Of a stretch of DNA of 8,084 bases, positions 1 through 7,762 are shown piece by piece. Made by a program: the position numbers and the translations under genes. The stretch spans positions 1 to 8,084 of the forward strand of contig JAWUYB010000018.1 of the NCBI GenBank assembly GCA_034111025.1, given 5' to 3'. Each line of letters starts with the position of its first letter. Positions within the stretch are counted from its first letter, which is position 1. Under the pieces are notes generated by a model. That model made no database searches and had not been told where the DNA came from. It saw only the letters and a program-made list of their open reading frames with translations. This DNA is from CAJXJP01 sp034111025. Lineage in GTDB: Bacteria > Patescibacteriota > Gracilibacteria > BD1-5 > UBA6164.

Positions 1-164
1 ATAGTGTTACGAGTATTTGATATCATGCTTTTTATTATAATGCCTTAACAAGTGTAACAATACCAAATAGTGTTACGAGTATTTGAGATTATGCTTTTTA
101 TTATAATGCCTTAACAAGTGTAACAATACCAAATAGTGTTACGAGTATTTGAGATTATGCTTTT
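1..164 (+). repeat. 66-nt tandem repeats encoding LRR_5 units
   Basis: Units start at 1, 67 and 133. Units 1 and 2 differ at only two of 66 positions (21 versus 87, and 24 versus 90), changing Tyr to Asp and His to Tyr. Unit 3 is identical to unit 2 for 32 nt (133-164) and then diverges into the tail. Identity at the DNA level, including silent positions, indicates recent duplication or gene conversion. The array continues upstream of the window. Confidence 0.93.
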
Positions 165-323
165 GTTCATCAAGTTAACTCAGTATGAAATGGTACGGTA
201 TATGGTCCAGCTACTGGTTATGTGCCAAGTATGTATGCGAGTACTTTTGATACAGTTAAATTACCTACTTATTATTGTGATACTAACTACACATGGAATG
301 GAACAAGTTGTTTAGCTAATTAG
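1..323 (+). CDS. BspA-type (LRR_5) leucine-rich-repeat surface protein, C-terminal part
   Basis: This is the last 106 codons of a gene that begins before the window; complete codons start at base 3 and the stop is TAG at 321-323. The product shows two full 22-residue repeats and the start of a third, with the pattern NSVTSIGDYAF followed by YYNALTSVTIP. That pattern is the treponemal/BspA LRR_5 consensus, in which the Gly of IGxxAF is conserved; here it is TGA in all three copies, so the gene depends on the UGA=Gly code. After the repeats comes a non-repeat tail with many Tyr, Thr and Asn, ending CDTNYTWNGTSC-LAN, with two cysteines (residues 92 and 103 of the visible part) that could form a disulfide. 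LRR_5 proteins are usually secreted adhesins or surface proteins; that location is inferred, because the N-terminus and any signal peptide lie outside the window. A terminator follows directly. Confidence 0.85.
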
Positions 324-331
324 TGTTTTTC

Positions 332-362
332 AAAACCAAACATGTGTTTGGTTTTTCTTTTC
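332..362 (+). terminator. Rho-independent terminator of the LRR protein gene
   Basis: A perfect 10-bp stem (AAAACCAAAC at 332-341, GTTTGGTTTT at 346-355) has a 4-nt loop and continues into TTCTTTTC. It lies 8 bases after the TAG stop, so it ends the LRR gene and separates it from lysS. Confidence 0.85.
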
Positions 363-390
363 TTGAAAAAATACAAAAAAAAACTATAAT
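363..390 (+). promoter_or_regulatory. Sigma70-type promoter for lysS
   Basis: A -35 box TTGAAA (363-368) and a perfect -10 box TATAAT (385-390) are separated by 16 bp. Transcription would start near 397, giving a leader of about 26 nt. It begins right after the preceding terminator, so lysS appears to be transcribed separately from the LRR gene. Confidence 0.75.
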
Positions 391-413
391 ATCACCATAA
401 AATATTTATTAAT

Positions 414-418
414 AAGGA
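414..418 (+). promoter_or_regulatory. Ribosome binding site deciding the GTG start of lysS
   Basis: AAGGA lies 4 nt before GTG at 423. The spacing is short, but no in-frame ATG or other start lies between this site and residue 18. The residues between align with the usual LysRS N-terminus (DRHAKIQAMKDAGI resembles the family's R-x-K-L-x-x-L-R-x-x-G-I), so GTG at 423 is preferred. Confidence 0.6.
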
Positions 419-422
419 AAAA

Positions 423-2039
423 GTGGATTACTCAAAAGAGTCAATTGATAGACACGCAAAAATCCAAGCAATGAAAGATGCTGGAATTATTTGTTATGCA
501 AATAATTTTCATGGAAAACAAGATATTAGTGAAATTAGAACATTTGAAACACAAGCAAAAGATGTAGCTATTTTAATGGAAAATGGTTCACTAGGTGAAT
601 TCAAAACTGCTGGTAGAATTATGTCCAGTAGAGGTATGGGGAAACTTATGTTTGGTAAAATGAGAGATAACTCATCAGATATTCAATTTTGTTGTATGAG
701 AGATAAAGTTACTTTTAACACAGGGAGAGAATTAGTTCAATCAGTAATTATTGCAGGAGAAGAAAAATCAGCTTTCAAAATTGCTGAAAAATTCTGCCAA
801 GTTTGAGATTATATTGGTATTACAGGAGATTTATTTTTAACTAAACATGGAGAATTAACTCTATTTGTTAAAGAATTTCAAGTATTATCAAAAGCTGTAA
901 GACCACTGCCAGAAAAATTTCATTGAGTAAAAGATCAAGAAACTATCTATAGACAAAGATATCTAGATCTTATAATGAATGAAGAAACATTTGATAGATT
1001 CAAGTTTAGAAGTGAATTTGTAAGATCAATCAGAGAATTTTACTGGAAACATAAATTTATTGAAATAGAAACACCTATCTTAGGGAATTCAGCTTCATGA
1101 GCAGCAGCAGCACCATTTATGACACATCATAATGATTATGATGAACAATTTTTATTAAGAATTGCACCTGAAACTGCTTTGAAAAAAGCTACGGTTGGGA
1201 GATTTGAAAGAGTATTTGAAATGGGTAAAAATTTCAGAAATGAAGGATCTGATCCAACTCATATGCAAGAATTCTCAGTTTTTGAACATTATGCTGTTTA
1301 CTGGAATTTTGAAGATAATATGAAATTTACTGAAGATATGTTTGATCATATTTTCGATTGAATGAAACTTGATAGAAATGTAAAAATTAAAGATAAAGAA
1401 GGTGTAGAAAAAATAGTAGACTTCACTACTCCATGGAAAAGAATCGATTATATTGCAGGTGTAAAAGAATATTCTGGAATTGATATTGAAGCTTATGGAC
1501 CAGAAGACGAAGATAAATTCAGAACTGATATAAAAGCGGCAGGTTATCTTTGGGAATGAATGGATAAACAAGCTACAGCTACTATGATAGATTACTTATA
1601 CAAAAAAGTATTGAGACCAAGTATCACTGGACCAGCATTTGTTTACAATTATCCTAAAACGATGCAACCTCTAGCAAGACAATCAGATGCAGATGAAAAT
1701 ATTGTTGAACAATTCCAATTAGTGTTAAATGGATGGGAAGTATTGAAAGCATATTCTGAATTAGTTGATCCAAAAATTCAACAAGAAAACTTCGATGAAC
1801 AATCAGGTGCAGTTGAAGCTTGAGATGATGAAGCAACAACGGGAGATGATGACTTTGTTCTAGCTATGGAATACGGTATGCCTTGTCAATCAGGTTGGGG
1901 AATGGGAATAGATAGAATTGTATCACTTCTTACAGAACAAGAAAATCTGAGAGATGTAGTGTTGTTTCCGATTATGAAATCTGAAAAAAAACAAGAAGAA
2001 TCTAAAAAAGAAGAAGAACCTAAGAAAGAAGAAAAATAA
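423..2039 (+). CDS. lysS: Lysyl-tRNA synthetase, class II
   Basis: A 538-residue cytoplasmic enzyme that joins lysine to tRNA-Lys using ATP; the length is slightly above the usual 490-510. An N-terminal OB-fold anticodon-binding domain (about residues 50-160; AGRIMSSRGMGK) precedes the class II catalytic core. The LysRS signature MTHHND and LRIAPE is at 233-250. Motif 2 (RVFEMGKNFRNEG) is at 263-275 with Arg272 and Glu274. Motif 3 (GWGMGIDR) is at 491-498, ending in the ATP-binding Arg498, followed by RDVVLFPIMK. Six TGA codons (residues 128, 168, 226, 313, 379, 467) read as Gly; five TGG codons read as Trp. The last 17 or so residues are a Lys/Glu-rich low-complexity tail. Two positions differ from the canonical family: Ala in place of Arg in the G-A-x-A-R-P-F loop, and NGWEVLKAYSEL where NGREIxNxFSEL is usual. 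It is transcribed alone from its own promoter and ends in a bidirectional terminator. Confidence 0.94.
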
Positions 2040-2066
2040 AAAAAGCTCGCGACTGCGGGCTTTTTT
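2039..2066. terminator. Bidirectional Rho-independent terminator between lysS and the lipoprotein gene
   Basis: A 12-bp stem (2039-2050 with 2055-2066) has a GACT loop. Its GC-rich core GCTCGC/GCGGGC holds one G·U pair and is flanked by six A on the left and six T on the right. Because A-tract and T-tract bracket the stem symmetrically, it can end lysS on the plus strand and the convergent lipoprotein transcript on the minus strand. Its left end overlaps the final base of the lysS stop codon. Confidence 0.9.
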
Positions 2067-2075
2067 ATTATTATA

Positions 2076-2345
2076 TTATTGCGTAAGTTCATCAAATGGA
2101 ATATCTGATTCCATAATTTTTACACAATCTGTAATTTTTTTACCATTATTTTGTGCATAACTCCTAGTATCTTTTAAAAAAAGTTTATCAGATACTTGAA
2201 AATTTTTACTAAAGAAAAGTTCTTTTTTGTTTTTTGAGTCAATACATTTTAGAGCTGATCTATTATATGATTGCTTATTTATTGTTGCACTACATCCTGA
2301 TAAAAAAAGTACAAATATGAATATAGTTTTTATTTTTGTTTCCAT
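2076..2345 (-). CDS. Small predicted lipoprotein of unknown function
   Basis: An 89-residue protein starting METKIK, followed by a hydrophobic stretch (I8-L15) and a textbook lipobox LSGC with the lipidated Cys at position 18. Lgt/Lsp processing would leave a 72-residue mature lipoprotein anchored to the membrane. The mature part holds two more cysteines (34 and 74), possibly a disulfide outside the cell, and is otherwise polar and basic (KNKKELFFSKNF). I recognise no family. The ATG at 2345 is supported by AAGGG (about 2 nt from the start) and by the signal peptide beginning there. There is no TGA codon; it has only two glycines. It is convergent with lysS and lies downstream of, but separated by a terminator from, the 2430-3368 gene on the same strand. 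I could not assign its promoter confidently in the 84-bp gap. Confidence 0.75.
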   Translation of the reverse strand: METKIKTIFIFVLFLSGCSATINKQSYNRSALKCIDSKNKKELFFSKNFQVSDKLFLKDTRSYAQNNGKKITDCVKIMESDIPFDELTQ

Positions 2346-2392
2346 CTACCCTTAGGGGTTTTGCTATTAGGTAAGAGTATTTGTAAACTTTT

Positions 2393-2425
2393 TAATAAAA
2401 AAGTCAAACAAATATATGTTTAACT
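2393..2425 (-). terminator. Rho-independent terminator of the 2430-3368 minus-strand gene
   Basis: Read on the minus strand, AGTTAAACA and TGTTTGACT (plus positions 2417-2425 and 2402-2410) form a 9-bp stem with one G·U pair and a 6-nt loop, followed directly by TTTTTTATT. It begins five bases after the TAA stop. The stem is AT-rich, so termination may be partial, which would let some transcription reach the lipoprotein gene. Confidence 0.65.
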
Positions 2426-2429
2426 TTTA

Positions 2430-3368
2430 TTATTTTTGAATATCTCTGCTTCATTCATATTTAGATGATGATGTTCTAGGAATTTTATAATCATCAGAAG
2501 TTGTATTTCATAATAGTTGATTTAAAATAATTTGATCATTATGATCTATTAGTTGTAACTTACCTCTAATTCTCGAGTGTTGCTGTAATTCTATAAATGC
2601 TCATCATTTATATTTACATCTCATATTAGATCATGTAACTGATTGTTCTAAACCTTTTCAAGAATATCTCATATTATTATATGTAATAGATCCCATAGTA
2701 CTGATTCCTATAGATCATTGATTAACTATAATTGGATTTTTAATTATAAATAATGCTAATAATAACGAACTTTCTCTTGTAACTTCTCAGAATGATTTTT
2801 TAATTTCTTCAATATTTTTTCATTGATTTTCATTTTGAAATCTATCATATTTTTCTTGAATTGAAGATATTAATTTTTCATTTTCATTCATATCCACTAA
2901 ATCTATATAATCAGGAGCAGCATAAGATTTATTATAGCTAAAATCTCACTCTGATTCTGTTACTCATAAAATCAAATGTAAAAAATTAATTAATTTTTGT
3001 TTATTTTCTTCTCATCAAAATAAATTTTGAAATTTTTTATCTTCTAAAAATTCAGTACTGAATAAAGATTGTTTCATATCAATTGATTTGTCAAAAAACT
3101 CATCGATATAAAAATGACTAGAACTATTTGATTCTTGTTTAAAGTATGTTAATAATTGTAATATTTTTTTATTAGCCTCTATTAAATTATCAGACGTAAT
3201 TTCTATATCTAATTTAATATTATCTTTGATAATAGAATATGTTGAGTTAGTATTTTTTTCAAATGGAAAATCTAGAGAAATTTTTTGATCTAATTTATCT
3301 GTCTTATTATCACATTGTTCTTTGTTATATTCTTTTGATTCAGGCAATTGACAATTTTCTATAGTCAT
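2430..3368 (-). CDS. Uncharacterised 312-residue protein, TGA-rich
   Basis: An open frame of 312 codons ending in TAA when TGA is read as Gly; with the standard code it would break after 117 residues. I recognise no family. The first 115 residues are polar and Lys/Asn/Asp/Glu-rich (two Cys at 6 and 19), with no signal peptide, which suggests a cytoplasmic protein. A middle helical-looking segment (around 115-190; ENKQKLINFLHLIL and later SSIQEKYDRFQNENQ) leads to a short hydrophobic stretch LLLALFIIKNPIIV. The C-terminal third has alternating polar and hydrophobic residues typical of beta strands (GSIGISTMGSITYNN; KYKGGAFIELQQHSR). Thirteen of 17 glycines are TGA by hand count, the highest share in the window. 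ATG at 3368 follows a possible RBS (AAAGAGGT) at an unusually long 20-nt distance, so the start is uncertain. It has its own promoter and terminator and is divergent from dnaE. Confidence 0.8.
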
Positions 3369-3412
3369 AATATTTCATTATATATAAAACCTCTTTTTTT
3401 GTATTCTATATT

Positions 3413-3441
3413 AAAATACCATATTTATTTTCTTTCGTCAA
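3413..3441 (-). promoter_or_regulatory. Candidate promoter for the minus-strand 312-residue gene
   Basis: On the minus strand, TTGACG (plus 3436-3441) and TATTTT (plus 3413-3418) are spaced 17 bp apart. The -35 box matches consensus at five of six positions and the -10 box at four of six. The TATAGAAT just downstream is another possible -10. Confidence 0.45.
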
Positions 3442-3444
3442 AAA

Positions 3445-3473
3445 TTCGCATTTTTTGGAAAAATTCATAGAAT
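3445..3473 (+). promoter_or_regulatory. Candidate promoter for dnaE
   Basis: TTCGCA (3445-3450) and TAGAAT (3468-3473) are separated by 17 bp; the boxes match consensus at four and five of six positions. The predicted start near 3480 gives a leader of about 32 nt with a modest Shine-Dalgarno GAGAAG about 6 nt before the ATG. It lies back to back with the minus-strand promoter, the two -35 boxes only 3 bp apart. Confidence 0.45.
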
Positions 3474-3511
3474 ATTACAAATCAATTTACTAGATAAACA
3501 AGAGAAGAATA

Positions 3512-6500
3512 ATGAGTTTTGTACATCTACACAATCATTCACATTATAGTATTTTGGAAGGACTTCCTAAACCAAAAGATTACGTTAAAAAAGCAAAAGA
3601 ATTAGGTATGACAGCTGTTGCATTAACTGATTCGAGTAATATTCATGGATGTCATGAATTTTTTAAGGAGTGTAAAAAACAAGATATTACTCCTATTATG
3701 GGGACTGAAATCTTAGTAGAGTCTAGCTTAGATCCAAATCTGAATCATAAATTAGTAATTTTAGCTAAAAATCTAGAATGATATAGAAATATAATTGCTC
3801 TGACATCAAAAGCAAGTTTAGAAAATGCTTGAAAAACGTCAAAAATTACTATGGAGGATGTGAAGACTTATAGTAAACATACTATGGCTCTTTCAGGGCC
3901 AATTACATGAGAAATACCATATTATATACTTTGTGGGAAATCTGATGAACAAATAATTGCTAAAATCAAAGAATATCAAGATATTTTCTGAGAAGACGAT
4001 TTTTATTTAGAATTATTGTACCATGATGATATTCCAAAACAAAATGTTGTTACGGATAAGTTAATTGAACTGAATAAAAATTATTGAATACCAGTAGTTG
4101 CAGCTAATAACTGTTATTATATCGATCCAGAAGATGCAAAAACTCAAGATGTAATTCAAGCGCTTGGGACCGGTCATGAATTAGAGAATCCTGATAGAAA
4201 AACACTTATCAATGGGGATTATTCTTTTTTAGATTCTGAAAATATGCAAATGCTTTTTGGTTTCCTTCCAGAAGCATTAAATAATACAGTAAAAATTGCA
4301 GAAAAAGTTTCTATGGAAATAGAAACATGAGGAATATTAATTCCTACTTTTGAACTCCCTCAAAAAGATCAAGATACATACGAAAGAGCATTACAAATAG
4401 AAGCAGATAATCAAGAATACACTCTAGGTTGATTTGCTGACGTACAAGATAAGACAAGAGGACCGGTCTTGAAACAGCTAGACTCATCAGAATGGTATTT
4501 ACGTTATCTTTCTTTTAAAGGTTTGAACTGGAGATATAATTATGGATTGTCAGAATCAGAAATTTTTATGCTGATTCAAAAGATGGATAAACCAAGTCTC
4601 GATAAAAAATTAACAGAAACTTCACCAGAAGAATTAAAAGCACTCTCACTTATTTATTATTCAGATAAGAAGAAAGAGTTTTTACAAATATTGGAACAAA
4701 AACAGCAAGATTATATTGAAAGGCTTGAGTATGAATTAGTAGTAATACATGAAATGGGTTTTGATGCTTATTTCTTAATAGTTGCGGATTATATTAATTG
4801 GGCACGTAATGAAGATATCCCTGTTGGGCCATGAAGATGATCCGCAGCAGGTTCTATAATGGCATTTTTATCAGGTATTACCGATATAGATCCTATGGAA
4901 TATGATCTACTTTTTGAACGTTTCTTAAATCCAGCTAGAATTTCTATGCCAGATATCGATACGGATTTTGCTGATAATGAAAGAGATAGAGTAGTAGAAT
5001 ATTGTCGTAATAAATATGGTTCAGATAAAGTAGCTCAAATTTGTACTTTTGGTACATTTGCAGCACGTGCTGCAGTAAAAGATGTATGAAGAGTTATGTG
5101 AATTCCTTTTCAGGAAATGAATGAGTTAGTAAAACTCATCCCTGAAAAACCAGGTACAAAGTTAAAATGAGCACTTGAAGATTCATTTGAATTTAATGCT
5201 GCATATAATGAAAACCCAAAATATAAGGATATAATCAATAATGCTCTAAAAATTGAAGGAAATGTACGTCAATTATGAGTCCATGCTTGTGCTGTAATTA
5301 TTGCTCCTGAACCAATGACAAATTTTACAGCACTTCAACATCCACCAAAAGATTCAGAAGCAATAATTACTCAATATAGTGCGGATCCATTAGAAGATTT
5401 AGGTTTACTTAAGATGGATTTTCTTTGATTAAGAAATCTAACTATTATTAAACGTGCTCAAAAAATTATAAAAAATAGTAAATGAGATACTTTTGATATA
5501 CTGAAAATTGATTTAAATGACCCAAAAGTATTTGATGTCTTTTCTGCAGGTGATACAACATGAGTATTTCAGTTTGAATCTGATGGTATGAGAAAATACT
5601 TAAAAGATCTAAAACCTAATGTCTTTGAAGATCTCATTGCTATGGTTTCATTGTATCGTCCTGGACCTCTTGCTTATATTCCAAATTTTATTGATAGGAA
5701 GTATGGAAGAGAAGAAATAAAATATATGACAGAAGATCTTCATGATATTATGATTGAAGCTGGTTATTCTGAAGAAACTATTGAAGAACAAAAAGAAAAA
5801 TTAGAAGAAGACCTAAAAGGAATCTTAGATGTTTCGTATGGAATTGCTGTGTATCAAGAACAACTTATGTTTATTGTTCAATATATGGCTTGATTTTCAT
5901 TAGGTGAAGCTGATCTTTTGAGACGTTGAGTTGGGAAGAAAAAAATAGAAGTAGTAGAAGCTCTAAAAAAAGAATTTATTATTAGATCAGAATCATATAA
6001 ACAATACAAACCAGAGGTGAGTAGATATATTTATGAAGAAATGATACAACCAGCTGCAAATTATTCATTTAATAAATCACATGCGGCATGTTATGCTTTG
6101 ATTGCTTATCAAACTGCATATTTAAAAGCCTATTATCAAACAGAATTTCTTACTTCTATCATGGTTTCTGATGAAGAAAACATGGAAAGAATAGTTATGG
6201 AGGTATGAGAATGTCAATTTAAATGAATCGAAGTACTTCCTCCAAGTGTACAGCAATCACTGAAACATTTCACTTATATTGATGATGTGAATGTACGTTT
6301 TGGTTTAAATGCAATAAAATGAATTTGAAATGGACCAATTAGTAAAGTAATCTCTACCAGAGATGAATTGGGGAGAGGTTTTGAGAGTTTGGAAGAATTT
6401 ATAGAATCATGTGGAACAGAAGTAATAAATAAGAGATCACTAGAAGCCCTCATTATGTCAGGAGCTATGGATACACTTTGAGGAAGAGCTCAAATGTACA

Positions 6501-7555
6501 AGAGTATTCCAGATATGATTAAATTTTGTAAAAAAGATTTACATAAAAAATCTACTGCTCAAATTTGATTGTTTGATAATTCAGATGAATTTGAAGAGGT
6601 ATTAGAATTAGTAGAAACTGATGACTTTTCATTCGAAGAACTGTTAGCATGAGAAAAAGAAATGATATGATTTTCTGTTTCGGGGCATGCATTAGATGGT
6701 TTAGGTCGTTATTGTATGAGACGTTCTAATAGTGTAAAAAAATTAAAAATACCTATGTCAGACTTACTAGAAGCTGATAAAAAAGAGAATCCTGATAAGT
6801 ATTTACCAGATTCTGAAAAGAAAAAACTAGAAGAAGAAAATAAAAAAAACTGAGTTAAAATAGAAAGACCAAAAGATGAGATTATCCAAGCTGTGTGAGT
6901 AGTAACTGATGTGAGAAAAATTGTTACAAAAACATGAAAACCAATGATGTTTCTAAAATGCGAAGGTTTTGATTATGAATTTGAAGTAGTTATTTTTCCA
7001 AAAGATGTAGAAAAATATCAAGATAAATTAGATTTTGATAAAATAATTATCGTGAGTTGATGATTGCAAATTAACTTCGAATATGGAAGAAAGACAATTC
7101 AAGCTCGTGATATAAAAATAGCGAGTATTTCTCAAGTGAGAGAGCAGGCACAAGATCTCGGACTTATGGATAAAAGAAAGCGTCTGATGAGTATTCAAGC
7201 AAATGAAAAAGTAACTGAAGAAGAAAAAGTAGAGGTTAACGTTGAAGCAAATGAGAATAAAGAATTTGATAAAAATCTGGATTCTAAAATACAAAATCAC
7301 CAAGCGGAACCTCAAGAACAAATTACAGATAATATAGTAAGAGAAAAGGTGATGCATGAATCTCAAAAATATGTAGTTCAAATACCAACTCATGCAAAAA
7401 AAGAAGATCTACATGATTTAAAATCATTTTTATTAGAAATAGAGTCTGGAAATATAGAAGTATATATTCTATTAAAATGACAAGAAATATTCACAAAGAT
7501 TTCTGTATCTGATATCGAGAGTATCACAGATTGGGAAGAACATAAATGGTATTAA
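3512..7555 (+). CDS. dnaE: DNA polymerase III alpha subunit (replicative polymerase)
   Basis: A 1347-residue catalytic subunit of the replicative polymerase, longer than the usual 1050-1200. Domains in order: N-terminal PHP domain (HLHNHS at 5-10), the GPGRGSAAG motif (439-447), palm with PDIDTDF (Asp481, Asp483) and KMDFLG (Asp636) supplying the three catalytic aspartates, VFQFESDGM and YRPGPL (715-720), FNKSHAACYALIAYQTAYLKAY of the fingers, helix-hairpin-helix AIKGIGNGPI (about 934-943), OB fold (about 1126-1210) and a C-terminal domain (about 1271-1347). By hand count 32 of 79 glycines are TGA, including both variable-codon glycines of GPGRG and a TGA-TGA pair late in the OB fold. Oddities: an acidic insertion of about 21 residues (747-767), a low-complexity Glu/Asn/Gln linker (1227-1270), and substituted PHP metal-site positions, so intrinsic PHP exonuclease activity is doubtful. 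It is monocistronic as far as can be seen. Confidence 0.97.
4826..4852 (+). other. Diagnostic recoded glycines in the dnaE GPGRGSAAG motif
   Basis: The codons are GGG CCA TGA AGA TGA TCC GCA GCA GGT. The motif is near-invariant in bacterial DnaE, and both TGA codons fall on glycines. Tryptophan or stop at these places would be incompatible with a working polymerase, so this site fixes the code as UGA=Gly. Confidence 0.97.
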
Positions 7556-7558
7556 TAT

Positions 7559-7593
7559 TGAGATATAAAAAAGACTAGTTTTAATTTATCTCA
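7559..7593 (+). terminator. Weak hairpin after dnaE, doubtful terminator
   Basis: TGAGATA (7559-7565) pairs with TATCTCA (7587-7593), a 7-bp stem with a 21-nt loop that could add AAAA/TTTT pairs inside. It starts 3 nt after the dnaE stop but has no T-tract behind it, so intrinsic termination here is unlikely to be efficient. Read-through into the following region is possible. Confidence 0.3.
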
Positions 7594-7646
7594 TATGTAA
7601 AAAAAATTGCTTTATATTTAAGTTTTATGATATTATTCTAAAAGTT

Positions 7647-7674
7647 TTGACAAATATCTATAAAAAATTATAAA
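7647..7674 (+). promoter_or_regulatory. Strong promoter upstream of the 18-codon ORF
   Basis: A perfect -35 box TTGACA (7647-7652) and TATAAA (7669-7674, five of six) are spaced 16 bp apart. Transcription would start near 7681. A 10-nt direct repeat TTATAAATAA (7668-7677 and 7684-7693) straddles the -10 and the start point, and ATAAG-AGTA-CTTAT lies over the start; either could be an operator, but that is speculative. Confidence 0.65.
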
Positions 7675-7705
7675 TAAGAGTACTTATAAATAAATTCATT
7701 CCAAA

Positions 7706-7762
7706 ATGAAAGCAACAATAAAAAACATTATTGTCTTATTACTTCTAGTCATATCGGTCTAA
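7706..7762 (+). CDS. 18-residue hydrophobic peptide, candidate leader peptide
   Basis: The frame encodes MKATIKNIIVLLLLVISV and stops at TAA. A positively charged start is followed by an unbroken run of Ile, Val and Leu, including four successive Leu codons TTA TTA CTT CTA (7736-7747). It lies between a good promoter and a strong terminator on a predicted transcript of about 150 nt. Its Leu codons overlap one strand, and its stop codon another, of the alternative hairpins described separately; this is the layout of amino-acid leader peptides. Against translation: no Shine-Dalgarno is visible, and TTCATT-CCAA-AATGAA (7695-7710) folds the start codon into a 6-bp hairpin. Other readings are a small membrane peptide of the type I toxin kind, or chance. 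I cannot choose from sequence alone. Confidence 0.4.
   Translation: MKATIKNIIVLLLLVISV

Noticed and set aside
1..164. 66-nt repeats as a CRISPR array
   Set aside because: The repeats are directly abutting with no unique spacers and translate into LRR_5 units.
1275..1571. Minus-strand open frame inside lysS
   Set aside because: It lies entirely antisense to a well-conserved LysRS segment; its Phe/Ile-rich composition is simply the complement of AT-rich coding sequence.
1654..1839. Second minus-strand open frame inside lysS
   Set aside because: It is antisense to the conserved catalytic core, with no start signal or recognisable product.
423..2039. lysS read as a broken gene with several short fragments
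   Set aside because: All apparent breaks are in-frame TGA codons at positions where glycine fits, all class II motifs remain in one frame, and there is no indel.
1886..2095. Minus-strand open frame across the lysS 3' end and terminator
   Set aside because: It overlaps conserved motif 3 of LysRS, runs through the bidirectional terminator and has a Phe/Ser composition typical of a shadow frame.
3327..3378. Alternative ATG at 3378 for the minus-strand gene, with better RBS spacing
   Set aside because: It is in a different frame and ends after 17 codons, so it cannot be the start of the 312-residue protein, though a tiny leader cannot be excluded.
7028..7393. Minus-strand frame in the dnaE 3' region resembling a membrane protein
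   Set aside because: It is antisense to the OB fold and acidic linker of DnaE; its hydrophobic look comes from the complement of Glu/Lys-rich codons.
3512..7555. UGA read as tryptophan (code 4) or selenocysteine
   Set aside because: Tryptophan or selenocysteine at both TGA sites of GPGRGSAAG is implausible, TGA is far too frequent for selenocysteine, and TGG already supplies Trp.
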